Source of the DNA: an uncultured Thiotrichaceae bacterium
GTDB taxonomy: Bacteria; Pseudomonadota; Gammaproteobacteria; Thiotrichales; Thiotrichaceae
Direction of reading: 5' to 3'
Length of the DNA: 13,928 bases
Assembly (NCBI GenBank): GCA_902727945.1
Contig: CACVAV010000377.1
Coordinates: 1 to 13,928 of the forward strand
The notes beneath the pieces are model-generated. The model made no database searches. It had not been told where the DNA came from and saw nothing but the letters and a program-made list of their open reading frames with translations. Made by a program: the position numbers and the translations under genes. Position 1 is the stretch's first letter. Each line of letters starts with the position of its first letter. Shown one piece after another: positions 1 through 6,056 of this stretch.

Positions 1-186
1 CGACGTGCCACATTACACCTGTGCCAATAGAATCAAGAGGGATAAGCTATTTAAAACGGAACAGATTTGCGCAGATAAGCTTCCGGCCTGCGGAACTCGC
101 TACGCTCAAACAGTCCTCAGCCTACAGCTTACCCACCCAAACCTTTCCTTGTACTCTGGCTTAAGTAAGCAGCCAACTAACGAAAT
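1..186. other. Non-coding stretch after rbfA with a repeat-like motif
   Basis: No gene is supported here. In many gammaproteobacteria truB follows rbfA closely, but on the minus strand this stretch shows no TruB-like N-terminus. Visible structure: a small hairpin at 81-95 (arms TTCCG and CGGAA, 5-base loop), a second weak one at 157-175 (arms TGGCT and AGCCA, 9-base loop), and an 8-base direct repeat GATAAGCT at 41-48 and 74-81. On the minus strand the bases around 109-92 read GAGCGTAGCGAGTTCCG. In one frame this would encode a FERSEF-like peptide, which I recall from many short spurious proteins made from intergenic repeats in proteobacteria; that is memory, not a search. Neither hairpin is followed by a U-run, so neither is called a terminator. 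A 61-residue plus-strand open frame covers the region but has no coding signs. Confidence 0.4.
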
Positions 187-600
187 TTAATCGCGTGCCT
201 GCTGATCAGTATCGGCATCATCTTCAGGGTGATTTGCACGGTCATCAGCCACTACTTTGTCAATCAGGGCCGACAACGCATTACCTTTAACCTGGGTATC
301 ATCGTAGAAGAATCTTAGCCCCGGCGTAATGCGCAACTTCATACCACGACCTAATTCGTGACGCAGGAAACCGGCCGCATTATTCAATGTCTCTTCAGCC
401 ACCTTACCCTGCTCAGCATCCAATACATCGAACCAGACCTTGGCATGAGACAAGTCTTTAGTCACACTAACATCAAGCAATGTAACCAGACCCACACGCG
501 GGTCTTTCACTTGTTCACGAATTAACACCGAAAGGTCACGACGAATCTGCTCGGCAACGCGCTCAGATCGCGCGAAGCCGTGTGAGGAATGTTTTGGCAT
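187..600 (-). CDS. rbfA: 30S ribosome-binding factor A (RbfA)
   Basis: Small KH-type RNA-binding protein that joins late 30S assembly near the 5' end of 16S rRNA and is needed for growth in the cold in E. coli. The 137 residues match the usual length (about 133 in E. coli). The N-terminus has the typical pattern of basic residues with RVAEQIRRDLSVLI. The central part has the family's DPR-VTLLDVSVTKDLSHAKVWF stretch, and the RHELGRGMKLRITPGLRFFYDD segment (about residues 79-101) is the most diagnostic. The acidic tail is variable in the family. The ATG at 600-598 overlaps the infB stop by one base (TGATG). No Shine-Dalgarno sequence is visible upstream, so translation probably depends on reinitiation by ribosomes finishing infB. 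It is the last recognisable gene of the rimP-nusA-infB-rbfA operon in the window. Confidence 0.96.
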   Translation of the reverse strand: MPKHSSHGFARSERVAEQIRRDLSVLIREQVKDPRVGLVTLLDVSVTKDLSHAKVWFDVLDAEQGKVAEETLNNAAGFLRHELGRGMKLRITPGLRFFYDDTQVKGNALSALIDKVVADDRANHPEDDADTDQQARD

Positions 601-3518
601 CAGATCGTACGTGCTACTTCAACGTATTCGAAGACTTCGATCTGGTCACCTGCCTGCACATCGTTGTAGTTCTTAACCGCAATACCACACTCTGTACCCA
701 GGCTAACCTCTTTCACATCGTCACGGTGGCGACGTAATGACTCAAGTTCACCTTCAAAAATAACCACATTATCACGCAATACGCGGATAGGATTACCTTT
801 ACGTACCGCACCATCGACCACCAGACAACCTGCAACCTGTCCGAATTCAGATGATTTAAATACATCTTTAACTTCAGCCAGGCCGGTAAAGACTTCCTTG
901 GTTTCAGGTGACAACATGCCACTCATTGCATTACGCACATCGTTAATTACGTCATAGATAATGCTGTAATAACGAATTTCGACATCACTTTCCTGTGCAT
1001 TTTTACGTGCCGTACCGTCAGCACGAACATTAAATGCAATCACAATCGCCTTGGAAGCTGCAGCCAGATCAATGTCACTGCCATTCATACCACCGACACC
1101 GGAAGCAATAATTCTGACTTCGATTTCATCCGTAGACAACTTGGCCAGTTCGCTGCGAATCGCCTCGACACTACCCTGAACATCACCTTTAACTAACAAG
1201 TTAACCTGTTGTTTATCCGGCGATTCCATCTGGTTAAGCATATTGTCCAGCTTAGTACTCTGTTGCGCAGCAAAGCGTGTATCACGCTGCTTTTCACGGC
1301 GCACATCGGCCACTTCACGTGCCTTACGCTCATCAGAAACTACAAACGCTTCGTCGCCCGCTTCCGGCGCTGCTGACAGACCCAGTACAGAGACCGGAAT
1401 CGATGGCCCGGCTTCCTTGACAGGGCGGCCCGCTTCGTCGAACAACGCACGAACACGACCGTATTCGGTACCACAAAGCAGGATATCACCCTTGCGTAAA
1501 GTACCTTCACGTACCAGAACGGTAGCAACCACACCGCGACCACGTTCAATGCTGGCTTCAATCACGGTACCTTTTGCCGGCGCATCAACTGCTGCTGTCA
1601 GCTCCTGAACTTCCGCCACCAATAAAATAGTCTCTAACAGTGCGTCAACGCCATCACCGGTTTTAGCCGAAATACGTGCAACCGGCACGTCACCACCCCA
1701 GTCTTCCGTCAGTACTTCGTTCTGAGATAACTCACTTAATACACGATCCGCATCAGCACCGTCCTTATCCATCTTGTTGATAGCAACAATCATAGGAACG
1801 CCTGCTGCTTTAGCATGCTTAATGGCTTCTTTAGTCTGAGGCATCACGCCATCATCAGCTGCCACGATCAGGATAATAATATCCGTCACCTGAGCACCAC
1901 GCTCACGCATCTGGGTAAATGCCGCATGTCCGGGCGTATCCAGAAATGAAATGGTGCCCTGATCCGTATCTACATGGTAAGCACCGATATGCTGCGTAAT
2001 TCCACCAGCTTCACCGGAAGCTACCCGTGATTCACGGATATAATCCAGCAACGAGGTCTTACCATGGTCAACGTGACCCATGATGGTGACCACCGGTGGG
2101 CGTACAGTCTCGGCAAAGTCTTTGCCTTCACCCAAAACACCCGCTAACAGCGCGTCGTCGTCCATTTCCTTTTCTGGCTTAGCAATATGACCTAATTCTT
2201 CAGTCACCAACATCGCGGTTTCCTGATCAATCACCTGATTGATGGTCACCATCATGCCCATTTTCATCATCGCTTTGATAATGTCAGTCGCACGAATCGA
2301 TAATTTCTGAGCCAGGTCAGTCACAACAATCGTTGCCGGTACTTCAATCTCATGTACCACAGGTGCCGTCGGCATTTCAAAACCGTGTTTTACTTCACCA
2401 CGGTCAACCTTAACTTCACGCTTACCACCACGACGATTATTACCGCCACGAACGTTTCCACGCGGATTTTCACGTTCACGGGTACGAATCTTTTTCTTAT
2501 CTTTGCGCGTGACTGCCGCCGGGCTGGCTGGCTTGTCTCCGGGCTTAGCAGGTGCCGCTGTAGCACCCGGTTTTGCAGGTGCGGCCGGCTTAGCTGGCTC
2601 TGCCTTCTTCTCAGCTGGTTTTGACGCTGCCACCTTAGCAGCCTCTGCCGCTGCTCTAGCGGCTTCTTCTGCCTTCAGCTTCGCTCTTGACGGGCGACGT
2701 TTCAACGCTGAAGCTGCATCTCTGCGCGCAGCATTAGTCACAGCCTCATGGCGTTCTTTAGCTGTCATTTCCATAGGATTCTTCGGAGCGGGCTTAACCG
2801 CTTCAACCGGCGCAGCTTCCTGTACCGGAACCACTACTTCGGCTGGAGTTTCAACCGGCGCATTATCCTGTGCTACCGGCTCAGGCTTAGCTTCTGCTTC
2901 AACAACTTTAGCTTGTTCTACTGGTGCAGGAACAACTTCCGGTGCTGACTCAACCGGTGCAACCGGTGTCTCTGCTGCTACCTTAGCCTCCACTTCTGCC
3001 GGAGCATCCGCCACTTCAGGTGTAGCAGGTTCTGATACCGGAGTTTCGACTGGCTGTTCAGGCTCAGGCATACCCTTATCGCGGCGTAGCCTGGAAGCTT
3101 CTAATTCGCGACGACCCTGTTCAGCTTTCTGAATCAGGCTTTCACGCTCAAGACGCGCCTGCTCGGCCTGACGCGCCAATTCATCGGCACGTGCCTCAGC
3201 GGCAACATCAACCGGAGCGGCAGCGGCTGGCGCAGTATCTTTACGCAAACCCAGGGTTTTTTTACGCCTTACTTCAATACCGGGCTTTTTGGCACCGCCA
3301 GCGGCACTGCGACTTTTAAGCGTGATCTTTTTCCCGCCACTGGCCGGAGCATCATCAACACTTTCACGCATACCTTCCAGCAGCATTAATTTTTGTGCAT
3401 CCGTGATCTTATCTTCCGGACTACTGACTTCTACTCCTGCCCGTTTCAATTGACGCATCAACACATCAACGGGAGCCTTCACCATCTTGGCGAGTTCACT
3501 TACTTCAATATCTGACAT
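600..3518 (-). CDS. infB: Translation initiation factor IF-2
   Basis: GTPase that places the initiator tRNA on the 30S subunit and promotes 50S joining. The 972 residues are longer than E. coli IF2 (890). Domains in order: IF2_N winged helix (about 1-50); a basic/helical linker and a long Ala/Pro/Glu/Val-rich low-complexity region (about 100-345) that accounts for the extra length; an RG-rich basic patch (about 340-370); a second IF2_N (about 390-445); then the G domain. G motifs are complete: GHVDHGKT at 481-488, DTPGH at 527-531, NKMD at 581-584 and SAK at 617-619. The beta-barrel and C1/C2 domains that bind fMet-tRNA follow. The ATG has a good ribosome site (GGGAG) in the 18-base gap after nusA. 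I see no well-placed site for an internal short-form start: Met150 has AAGG only 2 bases upstream. Its substrate, the initiator tRNA, is encoded at the head of the same operon. Confidence 0.98.
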   Translation of the reverse strand: MSDIEVSELAKMVKAPVDVLMRQLKRAGVEVSSPEDKITDAQKLMLLEGMRESVDDAPASGGKKITLKSRSAAGGAKKPGIEVRRKKTLGLRKDTAPAAAAPVDVAAEARADELARQAEQARLERESLIQKAEQGRRELEASRLRRDKGMPEPEQPVETPVSEPATPEVADAPAEVEAKVAAETPVAPVESAPEVVPAPVEQAKVVEAEAKPEPVAQDNAPVETPAEVVVPVQEAAPVEAVKPAPKNPMEMTAKERHEAVTNAARRDAASALKRRPSRAKLKAEEAARAAAEAAKVAASKPAEKKAEPAKPAAPAKPGATAAPAKPGDKPASPAAVTRKDKKKIRTRERENPRGNVRGGNNRRGGKREVKVDRGEVKHGFEMPTAPVVHEIEVPATIVVTDLAQKLSIRATDIIKAMMKMGMMVTINQVIDQETAMLVTEELGHIAKPEKEMDDDALLAGVLGEGKDFAETVRPPVVTIMGHVDHGKTSLLDYIRESRVASGEAGGITQHIGAYHVDTDQGTISFLDTPGHAAFTQMRERGAQVTDIIILIVAADDGVMPQTKEAIKHAKAAGVPMIVAINKMDKDGADADRVLSELSQNEVLTEDWGGDVPVARISAKTGDGVDALLETILLVAEVQELTAAVDAPAKGTVIEASIERGRGVVATVLVREGTLRKGDILLCGTEYGRVRALFDEAGRPVKEAGPSIPVSVLGLSAAPEAGDEAFVVSDERKAREVADVRREKQRDTRFAAQQSTKLDNMLNQMESPDKQQVNLLVKGDVQGSVEAIRSELAKLSTDEIEVRIIASGVGGMNGSDIDLAAASKAIVIAFNVRADGTARKNAQESDVEIRYYSIIYDVINDVRNAMSGMLSPETKEVFTGLAEVKDVFKSSEFGQVAGCLVVDGAVRKGNPIRVLRDNVVIFEGELESLRRHRDDVKEVSLGTECGIAVKNYNDVQAGDQIEVFEYVEVARTI

Positions 3519-3536
3519 ATTTTTGTCTCCCGTTAG

Positions 3537-5036
3537 TTAGTCTGACTGCTCTTCCGCAAACCATGGCGCTCTCGCGGTCATGATCAGAGCGGCGGCCCGT
3601 TCTTCATCCATTCCATCAATATCCAGCAACTCATCCACTGCCAATTCGGCAAGGTCTTCCATTGTCCGGACTTCACGTGCGGCCAATACATAAGCCAGGT
3701 CTTTATCCATGCCATCCATATCTAACAAGTCATCAGCCGGTATCGGTGCATCCTGCACGATCGCCTCGGTCAACAAAGCAGTCCGGGCACGGTTTCTCAA
3801 CTCATCAATAATTTCTTCATCAAATGCTTCGATTTCCAGAAATTCTTCACGGGCGACATAAGCGACTTCTTCCAGTGTAGAAAAACCCTCTTCCACCAGT
3901 ACAATCGCCACATCTTCGTCAACATCCAGCTTATCGGAGAATAACTCAAGTATTGCCTGTTGCTCAGCCAATGTTTTGGCTTCAGCATCCTCGACACTCA
4001 TGACATTCAGTGTCCAACCGGTCAATTCACTGGCCAGACGTACATTTTGACCGCCTTTACCGATGGCTTGAGACAGACGCTCCTGATCAACACCAATATC
4101 CATAGACTGATTATCTTCATCAACTACAATAGATAATACTTCAGCCGGAGCCATCGCATTCATGACAAATGTCGCGATATCCTCATCCCACAGTACAATA
4201 TCAACCCGCTCGCCATTTAATTCAGTCGTCACCGTCTGAATACGTGAACCACGCATGCCGACACAAGCACCCACCGGATCAATATTAGGCAAATTAGCCC
4301 GTACCGCTACCTTAGCTCTCGCACCAGGATCACGTGCTGCGCCCATTATATCAATCATTTCCTGATTGATCTCAGGTACTTCCAGCTTCATCAACTCAGT
4401 CAGGAAGTTAGTATCAGTACGGCTGAGAATAATCATCGGGCCGCGTGGCTCCTGACGAATCTCCTTAAGATACCCACGCATCCGTGTACCGTTATGTGTC
4501 ATTTCGCGTGGAATCATTTCTTCACGCGGAATCAATGCTTCAGCATTTTCACCCAGATCCAGAAAAACACCTTTGCGATCAACACGCTTGACGGAACCCA
4601 TTAACAGTTCGCCAACACGATCACGGTAGCCTGAAACCACGCGTTCACGCTCGGCTTCCCTTACCTTAGAAACAATTACCTGTTTCGCGGTCTGGGCAGC
4701 AATGCGACCGAACTCAACGGATTCAATAGGCTCTTCAACGTAATCACCTATTGCTATGTCCTCAGAAGCACCTTCTTTAGCAGTAGCATAACTCAGCAGA
4801 ATCTGACGTTCCGGACTTTCGAATTCAGGATCTTCATCGTCAATCACCAGCCAACGGCGGAAAGTGGTGTAGTCGCCGGTTTCACGATCCACAGACACCC
4901 GGACATCCATGTGCATACCAAAACGTTTACGGGTTGCCATCGCCAACGCAGTTTCGACCGCTTCAAAAATCAGGTCTTTGCTAACGCTTTTCTCATTCGA
5001 GACTGCATCAACAACATATAGGATTTCTTTACTCAT
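3537..5036 (-). CDS. nusA: Transcription termination/antitermination factor NusA
   Basis: RNA polymerase-binding factor that acts in pausing, intrinsic and Rho termination, and rRNA/phage antitermination. The 499 residues match E. coli (495). Domains in order: N-terminal polymerase-binding domain (about 1-125); S1 domain (about 140-205, with GSVKRVDRKGVFLDLGENAEA); KH1 (about 230-300, DPVGACVGMRGSRIQ at 253-267); KH2 (about 300-360, IGKGGQNVRLAS at 325-336); and two C-terminal acidic repeats (about 365-420 and 440-490) ending in PWF, the arrangement of E. coli-type NusA rather than the short Gram-positive form. The ATG overlaps the rimP stop as ATGA. An AAGGAG sequence lies 12 bases upstream, rather far, so coupling to rimP probably matters. 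In E. coli NusA represses its own operon; the hairpin between metY and rimP would be a candidate target here (inference). Confidence 0.98.
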   Translation of the reverse strand: MSKEILYVVDAVSNEKSVSKDLIFEAVETALAMATRKRFGMHMDVRVSVDRETGDYTTFRRWLVIDDEDPEFESPERQILLSYATAKEGASEDIAIGDYVEEPIESVEFGRIAAQTAKQVIVSKVREAERERVVSGYRDRVGELLMGSVKRVDRKGVFLDLGENAEALIPREEMIPREMTHNGTRMRGYLKEIRQEPRGPMIILSRTDTNFLTELMKLEVPEINQEMIDIMGAARDPGARAKVAVRANLPNIDPVGACVGMRGSRIQTVTTELNGERVDIVLWDEDIATFVMNAMAPAEVLSIVVDEDNQSMDIGVDQERLSQAIGKGGQNVRLASELTGWTLNVMSVEDAEAKTLAEQQAILELFSDKLDVDEDVAIVLVEEGFSTLEEVAYVAREEFLEIEAFDEEIIDELRNRARTALLTEAIVQDAPIPADDLLDMDGMDKDLAYVLAAREVRTMEDLAELAVDELLDIDGMDEERAAALIMTARAPWFAEEQSD

Positions 5037-5521
5037 GAATCTGCGCCACTCCTTTTGCCTTTTTTCGGCGATGCCTGCATTTCAAATTTCAACCGGCCAC
5101 GGTCAATGCTGTCATGCGGTATCTCGAACAACGTATTATCTACTAATATGGTAATCACGGAATCATCAGCGGATTTAAGAATACCCACAAAATTGCGCCG
5201 GTCTTCAATGCGCGTGTGCGTTCGCACCTTGAGTTCCTTACCTACATAACGCTGGTAATGCTCAGGGGTGAATAACACGCGATCAACACCAGGAGAAGAC
5301 ACTTCCAGCATATAAGCCACCGGAATCAGATCTTCAACATCCAGTGCTGCACCCAGCTGCTGGCTGACTTTGCCACAATCATCAACAGTGATACCCGCTT
5401 CGGCATCAATAAAGATACGCAATAAAGCACTTTCACCGTAAGCACGGTACTCATGGCCCCACAAATCATACCCAAGACCTGTGACAGTAGTATTAATCAG
5501 GGTTGCCAGTTGTTCCTGCAT
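5033..5521 (-). CDS. rimP: Ribosome maturation factor RimP
   Basis: Cytoplasmic protein needed for early steps of 30S subunit maturation, formerly YhbC. The 162 residues are slightly longer than E. coli RimP (150). The N-terminal alpha/beta domain covers about residues 1-82 and contains the signature LEVSSPGVDR at 72-81. The C-terminal Sm-like barrel covers about 83-150 and ends in a short basic tail (SPKKGKRSGADS). The ATG at 5521-5519 has only a modest ribosome site, AGGAA about 11 bases upstream. It is the first protein gene after the initiator tRNA and the hairpin at 5564-5590, and its stop overlaps the nusA start by four bases. The position between metY and nusA is the classic one in gammaproteobacteria. 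Confidence 0.96.
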   Translation of the reverse strand: MQEQLATLINTTVTGLGYDLWGHEYRAYGESALLRIFIDAEAGITVDDCGKVSQQLGAALDVEDLIPVAYMLEVSSPGVDRVLFTPEHYQRYVGKELKVRTHTRIEDRRNFVGILKSADDSVITILVDNTLFEIPHDSIDRGRLKFEMQASPKKGKRSGADS

Positions 5522-5563
5522 GTAATGATTGATTCCTATAGGGTAGATATGTTGTAGATAATG

Positions 5564-5590
5564 AAAAAGCCCCTGAAAAGGGGCTTTTTT
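5564..5590 (-). terminator. Intrinsic terminator or attenuator between metY and rimP
   Basis: A perfect 10-base-pair stem: A5-GCCCC (5564-5573) pairs with GGGGC-T5 (5580-5589), around a 6-base loop. Read on the minus strand, a five-pair G/C core is followed by five U residues (5568-5564), the form of a Rho-independent terminator. It lies 6 bases after the CCA end of the tRNA gene and 42 bases before the rimP start. It is symmetrical, but no plus-strand gene enters it, so minus is the relevant direction. Because no clear separate promoter for rimP is visible in the remaining bases, the operon genes are probably transcribed by read-through. The element is then better seen as a partial terminator setting the ratio of tRNA to mRNA (inference). 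Confidence 0.8.
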
Positions 5591-5595
5591 ATATT

Positions 5596-5672
5596 TGGTA
5601 GCGGGGGCAGGATTTGAACCTGCGACCTTCGGGTTATGAGCCCGACGAGCTGCCAGACTGCTCCACCCCGCA
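5596..5672 (-). tRNA. metY: Initiator tRNA-fMet (anticodon CAT)
   Basis: A full 77-base cloverleaf with encoded CCA (5598-5596) and anticodon CAT at 5638-5636. Initiator rather than elongator identity is supported by three consecutive G-C pairs in the anticodon stem (GGG/CCC), an A11-U24 pair in the D stem, the CTCATAA anticodon loop, and near identity to the E. coli initiator through the D and anticodon arms. Position 1 is T and position 72 is T, so the top of the acceptor stem is unpaired. A mismatch at 1-72 is the initiator hallmark needed for formylation and for avoiding EF-Tu, but in E. coli it is C1-A72, so U1-U72 is unusual. Pairs 2-71 to 7-66 and the T stem (GCAGG/CCTGC) are all intact. 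It heads the rimP-nusA-infB operon, as metY does in E. coli. Confidence 0.97.
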
Positions 5673-5685
5673 TCAGAAGATGTGC

Positions 5686-5714
5686 ATAATAGAGAAAAAC
5701 ATTTTGGCTTGCAA
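5686..5714 (-). promoter_or_regulatory. Sigma70-type promoter of metY and the rimP operon
   Basis: On the minus strand, a -35 box TTGCAA (5714-5709) and a -10 box TATTAT (5691-5686) are separated by exactly 17 bases. Each box differs from consensus at one or two positions. Transcription would start near 5680, leaving a leader of about 8 bases before the tRNA 5' end at 5672. An A/T tract at 5726-5751 lies roughly 47-72 bases upstream of that start, where a distal UP element would sit, which fits strong stable-RNA-type expression. This is the only convincing promoter I see in the window. It is inferred from sequence and spacing only. Confidence 0.75.
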
Positions 5715-5727
5715 GCATAACCTGCAA

Positions 5728-5751
5728 TTTTTTTTCAAAAATGAAAAAAAA
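5728..5751. repeat. A/T-only inverted repeat after the nuo operon
   Basis: Ten-base arms (eight T then CA at 5728-5737; TG then eight A at 5742-5751) flank a loop of four A, a perfect inverted repeat. It lies 14 bases beyond the stop of the last gene of the nuo operon and just upstream of the metY promoter. On the minus strand it is preceded by a further T-rich stretch but has almost no G/C in the stem, so it is at best a weak terminator. It may serve as an UP element or bent DNA for the metY promoter. Which role applies, or both, cannot be decided from sequence. Confidence 0.5.
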
Positions 5752-5765
5752 GAAATCAAAAGCAC

Positions 5766-6056
5766 TTAGCGGATGTGCCGGTACACAAAACCAGGGAAGG
5801 CAAACACCATAAACAGGCTCGCAGTGACCGCATAAAACTCCCAGTCCTGCACATGATTGGTGCCCATTAACCGGCCCTCAAGCAGATAACCTACCCCACC
5901 GATAATCAGGTACAAGGCCAACCACTCCAGCAGGCGCATCCACACTTTTTTATTTTCACACTCCAGCACCAGAAAACAGCGCTGACTTAACCAGGGTACA
6001 TTAGCCAGCAATATAGCGACCGCCAGATAAATCCACTGAAAAGACTCAAAACTCAT
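5766..6056 (-). CDS. DUF2818 family small membrane protein, nuo operon tail
   Basis: A 96-residue protein with three hydrophobic segments (about residues 8-25, 42-59 and 72-91), a basic C-terminus (YRHIR) and no signal peptide cleavage pattern, so an integral inner-membrane protein. I recognise the sequence style (WIYLAVAILLANVPWLSQR near the start, a long middle helix, and FPGFVYRH at the end) as the DUF2818 family, which has no assigned function and is known from positions after nuoN in beta- and some gammaproteobacteria. The start overlaps the nuoN stop as ATGA and only a weak ribosome site is visible, so its translation is tied to NuoN. A role as an accessory or assembly protein of complex I is a reasonable inference, not shown. 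It is not one of the 14 core Nuo subunits. Confidence 0.85.
   Translation of the reverse strand: MSFESFQWIYLAVAILLANVPWLSQRCFLVLECENKKVWMRLLEWLALYLIIGGVGYLLEGRLMGTNHVQDWEFYAVTASLFMVFAFPGFVYRHIR

Noticed and set aside
1..13. ATG on the minus strand at 13-11 as the start of the next gene (truB)
   Set aside because: Only a few codons are visible (MWHV) and they do not resemble a TruB N-terminus. It cannot be supported from this window.
5..190. 61-residue plus-strand open frame in the tail after rbfA
   Set aside because: No recognisable domain, no good ribosome site inside the window, opposite to all accepted genes, and it runs across the repeat-like stretch and into the rbfA stop.
3069..3071. 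Internal ATG of infB as start of a short IF2 form
   Set aside because: AAGG stands only 2 bases before it, too close for efficient initiation, and Met249 and Met251 have no better site.
2503..3132. 209-residue plus-strand open frame rich in Ala, Ser, Thr and Gly
   Set aside because: It is antisense to the low-complexity linker of infB. Its composition follows from the biased GCN/CCN/GAA codons of the real gene.
5596..5672. Elongator tRNA-Met reading of the CAT tRNA
   Set aside because: The GGG/CCC anticodon stem, A11-U24 and the unpaired 1-72 position all mark it as an initiator.
5536..5727. 63-residue minus-strand open frame over the tRNA gene
   Set aside because: It spans the whole initiator tRNA, the hairpin and the promoter. 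These explain the sequence fully, and the translation resembles a tRNA read as protein.
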